Source: Chitinophagaceae bacterium UBA3961 (GTDB lineage: Bacteria; Bacteroidota; Bacteroidia; Chitinophagales; Chitinophagaceae). Taken from it: a DNA stretch of 48,249 bases. The stretch covers positions 1-48,249 of the forward strand of contig DGDD01000285.1 in NCBI GenBank assembly GCA_002385265.1. The letters run 5' to 3'. The notes beneath the pieces were generated by a model. It saw only the letters and a program-made list of their open reading frames with translations, was not told where the DNA came from and searched no databases. Every line of letters begins with the position of its first letter. The first letter of the stretch is position 1. Shown in pieces: positions 16,103 to 23,528 of this stretch. The translations under genes were made by a program, and so were the position numbers.

Positions 16103-17494
16103 TTACTGGAGTATTTGCTGCAAGAACAGGAAAGCGAGGGAAAAATAGATAATTAATCCGGTTACGTCAACCATGGTAGCCACAAAAGGAGCGGAACTTA
16201 CCGCGGGATCGGCGCCAAGTCTTTTTAAAAGCATCGGGAGCATCGAACCACTGAGCGTTCCCCACAATACCACACCCAAGAGAGAAAGGGCAACGGTTAT
16301 TCCAACCATCAGATAATGAGGTCCGTATACATGAGGAAAAATATTGGACCATACCATGATTCTTATGAATCCAATAGCACCTAGTACGGTTCCTAATAAC
16401 AATCCCTGAATAATTTCTCTTCTCAATACTCTCCACCAATCGGCTACTGAAATTTCACCCACAGCCATGGCTTGAATGATAAGCGTAGAGGCTTGGGATC
16501 CGCTGTTCCCCCCACTCGAAATGATTAACGGCACAAACAAGGCCAATACAACCGCTTTTGCTATTTCATCTTCAAAGTAACCCATGGCGGTTGCAGTGAG
16601 CATTTCGCCTAAAAAGAGGACTATGAGCCAAACCACCCTTTTTTTGAAAAGCTTCAGTAAGGGCATTTCCAAATAGGGCTCATCGAGGGCTTCGGTACCC
16701 CCAATTTTTTGCATGTCTTCACTGAACTCTTCATTGGCAACCCACAAAACGTCGTCGATGGTTACAATTCCAAGCAGGATATTTTTATCGTCGATTACAG
16801 GCAGGGCCACCCTGTTGTTCATTTTGAAGGTTTGGTTGGCAACTTCCTGGTCGTCGTTAACATGCAGGGTGATAAAACGGTGATCGATAATGTCGATTAC
16901 CAGTTTTTCCGGGCTGGCCAAGATGATTTCTCGAATTCGGATATCATCAATGAACTGACCTTTGTCGTTAACCACGTACACAACATCAATGGTTTCACTG
17001 TTTTTCCCAACGGTTCGAATGTGTTCTAATACCTCAGCCACGGTCCAATCGATAGAAATCGCGATATAATCCGGCGTCATCAATCTACCCACACTGCCGT
17101 CGGGGTACCCCAATAGCGATAGCGTGATTTTGCGTTCTTCCGGGTCCAATAGTTTGATGAGTTCCTTTACTACCTCGCTGGGCAATTCTTCCAAGAATGA
17201 AGTACGGTCATCCGCCGGCAGTTCATTCAGCAATTCTGCTGTTTTGAAAGGAGGAAGCTCTTGGATTATGGTTTTTTGTGTGGGCAGGTCCAGAATCTTG
17301 AACACTTTGGCAGCGCGGTGAACGCTCATATTGCCCACAATTTGTGACTCGTATTCCGGGAAGTCGTTGATGAGTTCGGCTACATCACTAATGTTCTGGT
17401 CGTTTAAGAACTCACGGATATTCAATACATCTTCTGCTCGAATCATTTCGAGGAAGGTTTGCTTGATATCCACTTGTTCAAAATCCAAACTCAT
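16103..17494 (-). CDS. mgtE: Magnesium transporter MgtE
   Basis: MgtE is an inner-membrane Mg2+ channel gated by cytosolic Mg2+. The 463-aa protein has the N-terminal superhelical MgtE_N domain (about 25-130), a tandem CBS pair (about 137-255) and a five-helix pore domain from about residue 288. The family signatures GGNSGSQ (328-334) and, near the end, SSAPFVATMVDVTGLIIYF are present; the Asp of DVTG is the pore Mg2+ ligand in characterised homologues. Length is typical. It is divergent from the SET-domain gene; no Mg2+-sensing leader was recognised. The minus-strand gap to glmS (113 nt) contains a weak 6-bp hairpin (16058-16078). Confidence 0.95.
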   Translation of the reverse strand: MSLDFEQVDIKQTFLEMIRAEDVLNIREFLNDQNISDVAELINDFPEYESQIVGNMSVHRAAKVFKILDLPTQKTIIQELPPFKTAELLNELPADDRTSFLEELPSEVVKELIKLLDPEERKITLSLLGYPDGSVGRLMTPDYIAISIDWTVAEVLEHIRTVGKNSETIDVVYVVNDKGQFIDDIRIREIILASPEKLVIDIIDHRFITLHVNDDQEVANQTFKMNNRVALPVIDDKNILLGIVTIDDVLWVANEEFSEDMQKIGGTEALDEPYLEMPLLKLFKKRVVWLIVLFLGEMLTATAMGYFEDEIAKAVVLALFVPLIISSGGNSGSQASTLIIQAMAVGEISVADWWRVLRREIIQGLLLGTVLGAIGFIRIMVWSNIFPHVYGPHYLMVGITVALSLLGVVLWGTLSGSMLPMLLKRLGADPAVSSAPFVATMVDVTGLIIYFSLAFLFLQQILQ

Positions 17495-17578
17495 ACTGCA
17501 AATTACATAAATAATTGAGTGATTTTCACGATAATGTGCTTAATTACATTTCTTATAAACGCTCAAAACCGACTTCTT

Positions 17579-17968
17579 ATGGTGTTGCCCTGCTTATATA
17601 TTGGACCTACTGAAAATATGGGGAGGGGGGTGTTTACTGATGAAGACCTTACCCTTGGAACCATTATTGAAATTGCACCGGTTATTGTGATGAGTGCTGC
17701 AGATAGGGAGCATCTTGACAAGACCTTACTTCACGACTATATCTTTATTTGGAATCCTCCTTCGGGCCAGTGTTGTATGGCCTTGGGTTATGTTCCCATC
17801 TATAATCACTCTTACGAAGCCAATTGTTTGTATGAAATGGATTACGATGATGATACGATCAAGATCACCGTTGTGAAAGAGGTGAAAGCAGGTGAGCAGT
17901 TGTTCATTAATTACAATGGCGACCCCGATGAAAAAGAACCTGTTTGGTTTCACAAAGTAGGCAGTTGA
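17579..17968 (+). CDS. Small SET-domain protein (putative lysine methyltransferase)
   Basis: From the ATG at 17579 this is a 129-aa protein made almost wholly of a SET domain. Visible motifs in order: GRGVFTDEDLTLGTIIE (the N-terminal GxG/strand region), YNHSYEANC (the NHS motif that forms the pseudoknot and binds S-adenosylmethionine) and GEQLFINYN (equivalent to the GEEL-DY motif with the catalytic Tyr). This is the stand-alone SET type found in bacteria, without pre- or post-SET zinc domains. A further upstream ATG (17519) would add 20 hydrophobic residues not typical of the family. The methyl acceptor is unknown. It is a single gene, divergent from mgtE, followed by repeat DNA. Confidence 0.85.
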   Translation: MVLPCLYIGPTENMGRGVFTDEDLTLGTIIEIAPVIVMSAADREHLDKTLLHDYIFIWNPPSGQCCMALGYVPIYNHSYEANCLYEMDYDDDTIKITVVKEVKAGEQLFINYNGDPDEKEPVWFHKVGS

Positions 17969-18002
17969 TTGATAAATTGGGCAAACAATGGAGGTGTGAT
18001 TC

Positions 18003-18193
18003 TTAATCAACGCAATAAATCGCGTTGCTACAGTTACTTCTCAAAACGAAGACCACCGCGATAAATCGACGGTGGTCCTTAAGTCTATCAGCCAAGCGTG
18101 TATTTGAAAATTCAATAATTAATAAGAGCCATTTTAGTATTAATTCCCTATGGCCGAAGGCCAAGGCTCTTGCCATTACAGCCTGTCCCAATT
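18003..18193 (+). repeat. 191-bp three-hairpin repeat, copy A
   Basis: Direct repeat of 18409-18599 with constant offset 406 nt and no net length change. It contains hairpin 1 (18008-18027, CAACGCAA-TAAA-TCGCGTTG type with one mismatch), a 23-nt spacer, hairpin 2 (18051-18077, GACCACCG...CGGTGGTC with the core GATAAATC) and hairpin 3 (18151-18163, TGGCC-GAA-GGCCA) enclosed by AAGAGCC/GGCTCTT. Confidence 0.85.
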
Positions 18194-18408
18194 ATTAATA
18201 ATTACTTATTCATTATTAATTCTCACCAATGATACACAAATAAATACGGATTTAAGCTGATTAATAGCTGTTGTTCAATCAGTCTGATTGTTCATTTTAA
18301 ACCGCGGCGGCGCAGCGTTCGCAGCGGTTTCGCAGCGCCCCCTGTTCATCACCCTGCTCTTTCTTGATCTTGCCGGCTGTTTCATTATTAATTAATGATT
18401 TCCTTCAT

Positions 18409-18599
18409 TTAATCAACGCGATAAATCGCGTTGCTACAGTTACTTCTCAAAACGAAGACCACCGCGATAAATCGACGGTGGTCCTTAGGTCTATCACCCA
18501 AATAAGTATTTAATAGTTCAATAAATCAGAAGAGCGGTTTCAGTTTAAATTCCCTTTGGCCTGCGGCCAAGGCTCTTGCCATTACAGGCTGTCCCAATT
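18409..18599 (+). repeat. 191-bp three-hairpin repeat, copy B
   Basis: Hairpin 1 is perfect here (18414-18433, CAACGCGA-TAAA-TCGCGTTG). Hairpin 2 at 18457-18483 is identical to copy A. Hairpin 3 (18556-18570, TTGGCC-TGC-GGCCAA) is one pair longer with a changed loop. A third, partial and inverted copy lies at 23380-23448. Confidence 0.85.
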
Positions 18600-18632
18600 C
18601 TTAATTATTAATTATTAATTCTTAATTATCAA

Positions 18633-19472
18633 TTAATCCGTGTAACGTCCTCCCGCCGTAATCCATGCCACAATTTTATCCTTATCTACTTGAGGTAAAC
18701 TGCCGCTTGGAGGCATGATCGATGGATTGGCATCAATGGCTCTAGCTTTGATACGGTCTTTATTAAGTACAATGGTACAGTCATTGGTAAAATTCAATCC
18801 ACCTGTTGGAGTTCCGCCGCTATGACATCCTGATACCGCACAATTGGTTTGAATAACAGCTTTGGCTGCGGTAAACAAAGCACCGGCTGAAAGCGTTCCA
18901 ATTGTTATTGTTGTGCTATTGGTACAACCTGCAGCGTCTTTTACAGTAATAGTATGACTTCCCACCGCTACCGATGAAAAATTAGCTCCCGCTTGAAAAG
19001 CGCCGGCATCGAGTTTATAGGTAAGGCCTGTGCTACCACTGGCTGTTACGGCAATGGTTCCTGAAGCAGTACAGGGATCAGAGCTTGTTCCTGTAGCTGT
19101 TACAACAATGTTCACGCCCGTGCAATTATTCTTTTCTCCTACAGTGAAGCTTCCGCTTCCGGTGCATCCTTTAGCGTCTTTAGCAACCACCGTGTAAGTT
19201 CCTTTTGCGAGTGAAGCAAAAGTGCTGCTGGTTTGAAAAGTTCCGCCATTGATGCTGTAGGTGAAAGTGCCTGACCCACCTGCTGCGGTTACTTTAATGC
19301 TTCCGGTAGCACTCCCGGCATCTGAATCGGTAATGGTTGCATCTACACCAATGGTTACGCCGGTACAAGAGCTTCCTGTAGTGCCGTCGCCTCCTCCTTT
19401 GCTGCAAGCAGAGAAAACAAGCAATCCACCTATAACAACAATGATGGATATGCGAAATAAAGTGCGCTTCAT
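18633..19472 (-). CDS. Lipoprotein with two SprB-like repeats and a CX4CH cytochrome-like end
   Basis: The 279-aa protein has lipobox FSAC with acylated Cys23. Two repeats of about 48 residues (near 56-103 and 138-184; pattern GxIxVTAxG...YxxxxGxFQ...FxxLxxGxYTVxxKDAxGCT) match the SprB repeat known from gliding adhesins. The C-terminal 75 residues look like a small c-type cytochrome or planctomycete-type cytochrome domain: CAVSGCH (211-217) in place of CxxCH, then IMPPSG with a possible distal Met (about 253), and IVAWITAGG. The CX4CH spacing is unusual, so haem attachment is uncertain. It is the third gene after an ECF sigma factor and an anti-sigma-like protein (35-nt gap), probably the same transcript. 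Confidence 0.8.
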   Translation of the reverse strand: MKRTLFRISIIVVIGGLLVFSACSKGGGDGTTGSSCTGVTIGVDATITDSDAGSATGSIKVTAAGGSGTFTYSINGGTFQTSSTFASLAKGTYTVVAKDAKGCTGSGSFTVGEKNNCTGVNIVVTATGTSSDPCTASGTIAVTASGSTGLTYKLDAGAFQAGANFSSVAVGSHTITVKDAAGCTNSTTITIGTLSAGALFTAAKAVIQTNCAVSGCHSGGTPTGGLNFTNDCTIVLNKDRIKARAIDANPSIMPPSGSLPQVDKDKIVAWITAGGRYTD

Positions 19473-19507
19473 GAACAGTTGGTTTTAAGTGTTAAGAAAA
19501 AGGGAGG

Positions 19508-20932
19508 TTATTTAAAGCGTGGTTGGTATTTTAAATGAAACATAGCTCCGTAGGTAGTGATATCCATTTGACCGAAGCCAACACCTTGTATCGGAACTTT
19601 TATAAAGGGTTCCAATTCTACGGAGAATTTATTGCCAATTTTTTGTTCTACACCTGCAGAGATATTGGCGACCCCAAACCAGTAATTGGATTGAGACTTG
19701 GTATCCCAATTTTTCTGTGTGTATTGGCCGGCTCGAGTATAATAGTAATCGTAGTTCTGGTGTGTCATGATATAAGACGACACTCCTGCGCTGGCATACA
19801 AGCGCGTATTGTTTTTGGCAAAAGCATTGTAGCGAATATTAATAGGGATGTCGATCATTTCGCAGAATCCTTCTACATAATGCAGGGTTACATAAGTAGT
19901 CCAGTAGTGTTTTGGTGGATTGAAATTCTGCGGCAGTGCTTCATAGAATTTCTTGGTAAAGATCCCGCCACTTACAATTGACCAGCGTTTATTCAAATCA
20001 TATTGAAACAAGAGTCCACTATTAAAACCGGCATTGGTTGATTTTGTGCCATGAATGGCGCTGTAATCAAATCCTCCAACCAAGGAGATGCTAAAGCCGG
20101 GTTTGAAGTTCGATTTCGAAGGAATTTTGATCGTAGTTTTCGCCGACTGATTCTCAAACATCGGAGTAATGGCTCTTGGTGCAATTCGGAAAGGCCTTTC
20201 AATTAACGCAAGGGGCATACCAATCAATGAGGCTTTGTAATTAGCTTCCGAAGCTGCGAGATTTGTTGATTCCGAATGTGCAAGATTTCCTTTGTTAGTA
20301 GGCGTAACTATTTGATTGTTTTTTCTATTTTTTGTAGAAGAAATGGATACCGATTTTACAGCTTCAAAGTTAGAAGGAATTGAATTGTTATAATTTAGGT
20401 TTTTCTGCAATTGAGTTTGAAGGCGAATCTTTTTCGATTTGCCAGTCTCCACTATTGCTTCAGTTGTTTGGCCTATTGTAGCGGAATTCTCAGCAGCTTG
20501 TTTTTGATCCTCAGTACTTGAACTTGGTTTATTGGAAGATGATTTCGATGATGTGCTTTCGGGTTCTATAGTTTTAGGCGCATCAGATGGATCTTCGGAA
20601 ACAATTGTTGGTTGTTCGCCGGAAGCCGTTTTGGCTGTACGAGTTTGATCTGTACTTGGAGTAGTTGATTCAATCGCCCTAGAATTGACTGCAATAGTAT
20701 CATTATTTGACTGAGTAGCACTCCAATACCACCAACCGCTCAAGCTTCCGATTAATAGAAAGGGAAGGAGGATCCACAACAGACGTCTACGCTTGCGCTC
20801 TTGGTCTGTAGGCATTTCCTTGTCCAAAGATTTCTCCAAAGCATCCCAACCTGCTGCCGTAGGCTCAGGTTGAAACTGCTCAGCAGCTTCCCGGCTGAAT
20901 TGGTCCATATCGTTGTCAGAAAGGGGAAACAT
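19508..20932 (-). CDS. Envelope-spanning anti-sigma-like protein with C-terminal beta-barrel
   Basis: From the ATG at 20932 the product is 474 aa. Residues 1-50 (PLSDNDMDQFSREAAEQF, then PTAAGWDALEKSL) are a soluble, acidic helical segment typical of the cytosolic part of such proteins, followed by a basic KRRR and one transmembrane helix (about 52-72). A long Ser/Thr/Lys-rich linker (about 75-270) is followed by a beta-barrel-like domain (about 280-474) with alternating aromatic strands, typical of outer-membrane beta-barrel proteins. One chain could thus link the cytosol to the outer membrane. It overlaps the sigma gene by 17 nt. The design matches what I recall as dual membrane-spanning anti-sigma factors in Bacteroides. 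An upstream start (21019) would lie deep inside the sigma gene and is unlikely; 20908 is an alternative. Confidence 0.82.
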   Translation of the reverse strand: MFPLSDNDMDQFSREAAEQFQPEPTAAGWDALEKSLDKEMPTDQERKRRRLLWILLPFLLIGSLSGWWYWSATQSNNDTIAVNSRAIESTTPSTDQTRTAKTASGEQPTIVSEDPSDAPKTIEPESTSSKSSSNKPSSSTEDQKQAAENSATIGQTTEAIVETGKSKKIRLQTQLQKNLNYNNSIPSNFEAVKSVSISSTKNRKNNQIVTPTNKGNLAHSESTNLAASEANYKASLIGMPLALIERPFRIAPRAITPMFENQSAKTTIKIPSKSNFKPGFSISLVGGFDYSAIHGTKSTNAGFNSGLLFQYDLNKRWSIVSGGIFTKKFYEALPQNFNPPKHYWTTYVTLHYVEGFCEMIDIPINIRYNAFAKNNTRLYASAGVSSYIMTHQNYDYYYTRAGQYTQKNWDTKSQSNYWFGVANISAGVEQKIGNKFSVELEPFIKVPIQGVGFGQMDITTYGAMFHLKYQPRFK

Positions 20933-21509
20933 AGCTGTTAAAATTCGATTTGTTTGATAATAGTTTTCGTAGGTTTTCTCTGGCTTTTGACAAGTTGGAT
21001 TTTTTTGCCGCTCCCACACTGATGCCTATCCGCTTCGATATTTCTTCATGGCTCAACCCTTCTATCACAAATAAATTAAACACCGTTCTATAAGACGGAG
21101 ATAATTCTCTAATGGCTTCAATAATTTCTTTGTAAGAAAGTATATCAATTCCATTTTCGCTACTGTCTTTGATTTGATCTGATTCTACCGGAAGACTGTG
21201 TCCGGTTACGGAAGTGTGTCTTTTTCTGTAATGATCGATACAGGTATTCACCAAGATCCGCTTGAACCAACCTTTTAGAGAAAGCAGAAGATCTGCTTGC
21301 CGAGCTTCATCAAATAATTGAATGTTTTTATAGAGTTTAATAAACCCTTCATTCATCATTTCTTCTGCTTCTTCCATGTGCGATGCATACCGATAACAAA
21401 CCTTGATTGCAAAGCCACGGAGAAGGTAATACAATTCCTTCTGGCAAGAACGGTCGTTCTGCCGGCATCCATGGAGCAGGTTACTTATTTTCTCGTTATC
21501 AGTGAGCAA
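20916..21509 (-). CDS. ECF-family RNA polymerase sigma factor
   Basis: The 197-aa protein has sigma region 2 (about 25-90: YYLLRGFAIKVCYRYASHMEEAEEMMNEGFIKLYKNI, with the Asp/Glu-rich DNA-melting helix) and region 4 (about 130-185: LSPSYRTVFNLFVIEGLSHEEISKRIGISVGAAKKSNLSKARENLRKLL, the -35 recognition helix-turn-helix). It starts with TTG at 21509; an in-frame stop lies six codons upstream and no earlier ATG exists. The weak start may keep the level low. The downstream anti-sigma-like gene overlaps by 17 nt, indicating translational coupling. The promoters it controls are not known. Confidence 0.92.
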   Translation of the reverse strand: MLTDNEKISNLLHGCRQNDRSCQKELYYLLRGFAIKVCYRYASHMEEAEEMMNEGFIKLYKNIQLFDEARQADLLLSLKGWFKRILVNTCIDHYRKRHTSVTGHSLPVESDQIKDSSENGIDILSYKEIIEAIRELSPSYRTVFNLFVIEGLSHEEISKRIGISVGAAKKSNLSKARENLRKLLSNKSNFNSYVSPF

Positions 21510-21596
21510 AGGGAATGGTTTGGTTTAGCCTTCGCAAATGTTATAATAATTACGTGAATACGCTAACATTGGTTGCCAAAGCCTGCAAACTATTCA

Positions 21597-23024
21597 TTAG
21601 AAGGCTTTTACCAAATTGGCTGGCGGTTTGGCTATTACTTGCAGGGTTCCGTTGATAAATGCCTGGACCTGAATGTATTCTCTCTGGGGCAGCAAGCCTA
21701 CTAATTTGATGCTTCCAATAGTGCCTGTGGTTTGCATCCAAGCGTTAACTTGCTGATTTAGACGGGCTTGAATAACCGTTTTATTCCTTTCTAAAAGTGC
21801 TGCAATGTCGAAAACGGTTTGATCTTTGAGGGTTTTTAGAATTTTCTTACGAAACAATCCCTTACCCATATTCACAAGGATATCCTTTGTATCGATGGAG
21901 AAATCAATATCGGGCATGGTTAAAACTTGTGAAACGGTATCTAGCTGTGGTGTACCGCTCAAATGCAATACGCCTTTTCGGTTTCCGGTGAAACTTATGT
22001 CTATTGATAATTTCCCTGCATTGGTACCACCAATAGTAACATCTTTAATTACAAATGTGCGTCCTTCCACATCAAAGGGCTTGTTTTGAAGACTGTCGTT
22101 GAGCAATTTGTTTAAGAAACTGTATTGGTACACGGCATCCAAATAGGTGCTGATTCCATTGGATACAGCAGTGGTTTGCAAGGGAGATAAAGCTTTTTTA
22201 TTGATCAAACTGCTGCTGTCGGAAGCGAATTTGGGACTACCCGTATAACCTACCGAAAAAATCAAAGTGTCTTTGTAGATATTCATTCTCCCCATCCTGA
22301 ATTGGATAGGGTTGATGTTGATATAGCCATATTTACTAAACGGAAAAACTCTAGCTCCCTCAGAACGCCATTGCTTTAGCATTGTATGGTTGTTGATGGC
22401 TTTTACGAAATTATCAAAGGCCACTGCATAGGTATTGATCGAGGCTTCAATACTGTCAAGAATTTGTTCGGTAATATCGGTTTGTAAAATCGTAACCTCG
22501 CATTTATCAAGCGCTTTGTTTTGTTCTAATCGAGTGGTGGTTTTAAAGCTGTGATTGGGTAGGAGTTCCAGAAAAGAGCCGATGCTTACATCCACTCGTC
22601 GTAGCGGCTCATTGCCAAATCCACAACTTCCTCCCACCCATGGTGAAACCTGCTTGTCGAATGCGCATACAGATTTACTTCCGGCAATTTGATACTGTCC
22701 TCTAAATGAAATGGACACTTTATTGTTTACGCAACTGAAGCTAAAGGGTGATCGAATGAAGCGGTATTTATACCTAAAATCGCACCCACTTTGTGTATAG
22801 TCGGGCCACTTATCGTTGGTAAATTGCTTTGCCGTACCACTATCCATCATTGTTAGCAGTGGTTTCATGTAAATTTTTACCGGTATATTGATTTCCGATT
22901 GTGGTAAACTTGGCAAATAGTGCGCTGCAGGCTCATCTGATACTAGCTTTTTTGAGGAACCACAAGAATACAAAAGCAATGCTGCTGCTAATAAGGCTAT
23001 AAGGTTGTGAGTGGTGTGTTTCAT
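21597..23024 (-). CDS. DUF4403 family lipoprotein
   Basis: With the ATG at 23024 the product is 475 aa, a lipoprotein with lipobox LYSC (Cys21). The rest matches DUF4403, a family of envelope proteins in Bacteroidota and Proteobacteria with a paired, lipid-binding-like (BPI/TULIP-like) arrangement. Visible features: PSLPQSEINIPVKIYMKPL near the N-terminus, a Cys-containing repeated GSCGFG region, and a C-terminal half with FDVEGRTFVIKDVTIGGTNAGKLSIDISFTG. A start at 23042 would add six residues before the signal peptide and is less likely. Function is not established; a role in envelope lipid handling is inference. It is 87 nt before the sigma gene and on the same strand. Confidence 0.82.
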   Translation of the reverse strand: MKHTTHNLIALLAAALLLYSCGSSKKLVSDEPAAHYLPSLPQSEINIPVKIYMKPLLTMMDSGTAKQFTNDKWPDYTQSGCDFRYKYRFIRSPFSFSCVNNKVSISFRGQYQIAGSKSVCAFDKQVSPWVGGSCGFGNEPLRRVDVSIGSFLELLPNHSFKTTTRLEQNKALDKCEVTILQTDITEQILDSIEASINTYAVAFDNFVKAINNHTMLKQWRSEGARVFPFSKYGYININPIQFRMGRMNIYKDTLIFSVGYTGSPKFASDSSSLINKKALSPLQTTAVSNGISTYLDAVYQYSFLNKLLNDSLQNKPFDVEGRTFVIKDVTIGGTNAGKLSIDISFTGNRKGVLHLSGTPQLDTVSQVLTMPDIDFSIDTKDILVNMGKGLFRKKILKTLKDQTVFDIAALLERNKTVIQARLNQQVNAWMQTTGTIGSIKLVGLLPQREYIQVQAFINGTLQVIAKPPANLVKAF

Positions 23025-23040
23025 GGCTGGGAGATGGAGC

Positions 23041-23120
23041 AAAGATAGAAAAATAGGGGGAAACAGGAGCGAGGAAACGAGGATGAGAGGAGACGAGGAA
23101 ATGAGGATGCGAGGAGATAC
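23041..23120. repeat. Polypurine ACGAGGA-rich tract, locus 2
   Basis: Purine-biased plus-strand sequence sharing the words GAGGAAACGAGGA and GAGACGAGGAAA with the tract after era. Confidence 0.55.
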
Positions 23121-23178
23121 AAATGCCTGATAGTGCGCAGCACGCTAATTGATCTATTAATTTCGCAACAAAGCAATA

Positions 23179-23195
23179 CGACCCTGTAGGGGTCG
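23179..23195. repeat. CGACCC-N5-GGGTCG hairpin, copy 5
   Basis: CGACCC-TGTAG-GGGTCG, perfect 6-bp arms, 18 kb from the other four copies. Confidence 0.65.
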
Positions 23196-23203
23196 CATAT
23201 CAG

Positions 23204-23286
23204 TAAAGAGAAGAGACGAGGATGAGAGGAAACGAGGATAGAGGGAATTTAGAGAAAGAAGAGGGAGAAGAACAGGGGGAATGCGA
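23204..23286. repeat. Polypurine ACGAGGA-rich tract, locus 3
   Basis: Continues the purine-rich pattern of 23041-23120 after one hairpin; shares AAGAACAGGGGG-like words with locus 1. Confidence 0.5.
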
Positions 23287-23379
23287 GAGCTAATTGGCTA
23301 GTTTGAGTATTGGGGAATTTGAGAATGAAATACAGAAGATTAGGCGGTCAATTTATAAACGGGATGCTTCTATCTAAGG

Positions 23380-23448
23380 ACCGCCGTCGATTTATCGCGG
23401 CGGTGTTTTATAAAAAGGAAGTTTGTAGCAACGCGATTTATCGCGTTG
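23380..23448 (-). repeat. Partial inverted copy C of the three-hairpin repeat
   Basis: In inverted orientation: hairpin 2 (23380-23404) and hairpin 1 (23429-23448) with a 24-nt spacer of different sequence. Hairpin 2 has ACCGCCG/CGGCGGT where copies A and B have ACCACCG/CGGTGGT, so an A-T pair is replaced by a G-C pair on both arms. Hairpin 3 is absent. Confidence 0.8.
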
Positions 23449-23528
23449 AATAAAAAACGGATGAAATACAGAGCTCCTTTGCGAACACTTTGCGTTCTTC
23501 CAAATTTCGCAGTGAAAAAAAAGTAGCC

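Larger units (their letters stand above)
17969..18632. other. 664-bp gene-free repeat region
   Basis: No gene is supported. It holds two copies of a 191-bp repeat, AT-rich TTAATTATTAATT linkers after each copy, and between them a GC-rich segment (18299-18345) with arms AAACCGC/GCGGTTT. The region ends at the stop codon of the neighbouring lipoprotein gene. Confidence 0.75.
23025..23528. other. 504-bp gene-free region with polypurine tracts and hairpins
   Basis: Contains two polypurine tracts (23041-23120 and 23204-23286), one CGACCC-N5-GGGTCG hairpin and the partial inverted copy C of the three-hairpin repeat. A 16-nt word ATTGGGGAATTTGAGA (23309-23324) also occurs at 4427-4442. No coding region is supported. 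Confidence 0.7.
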
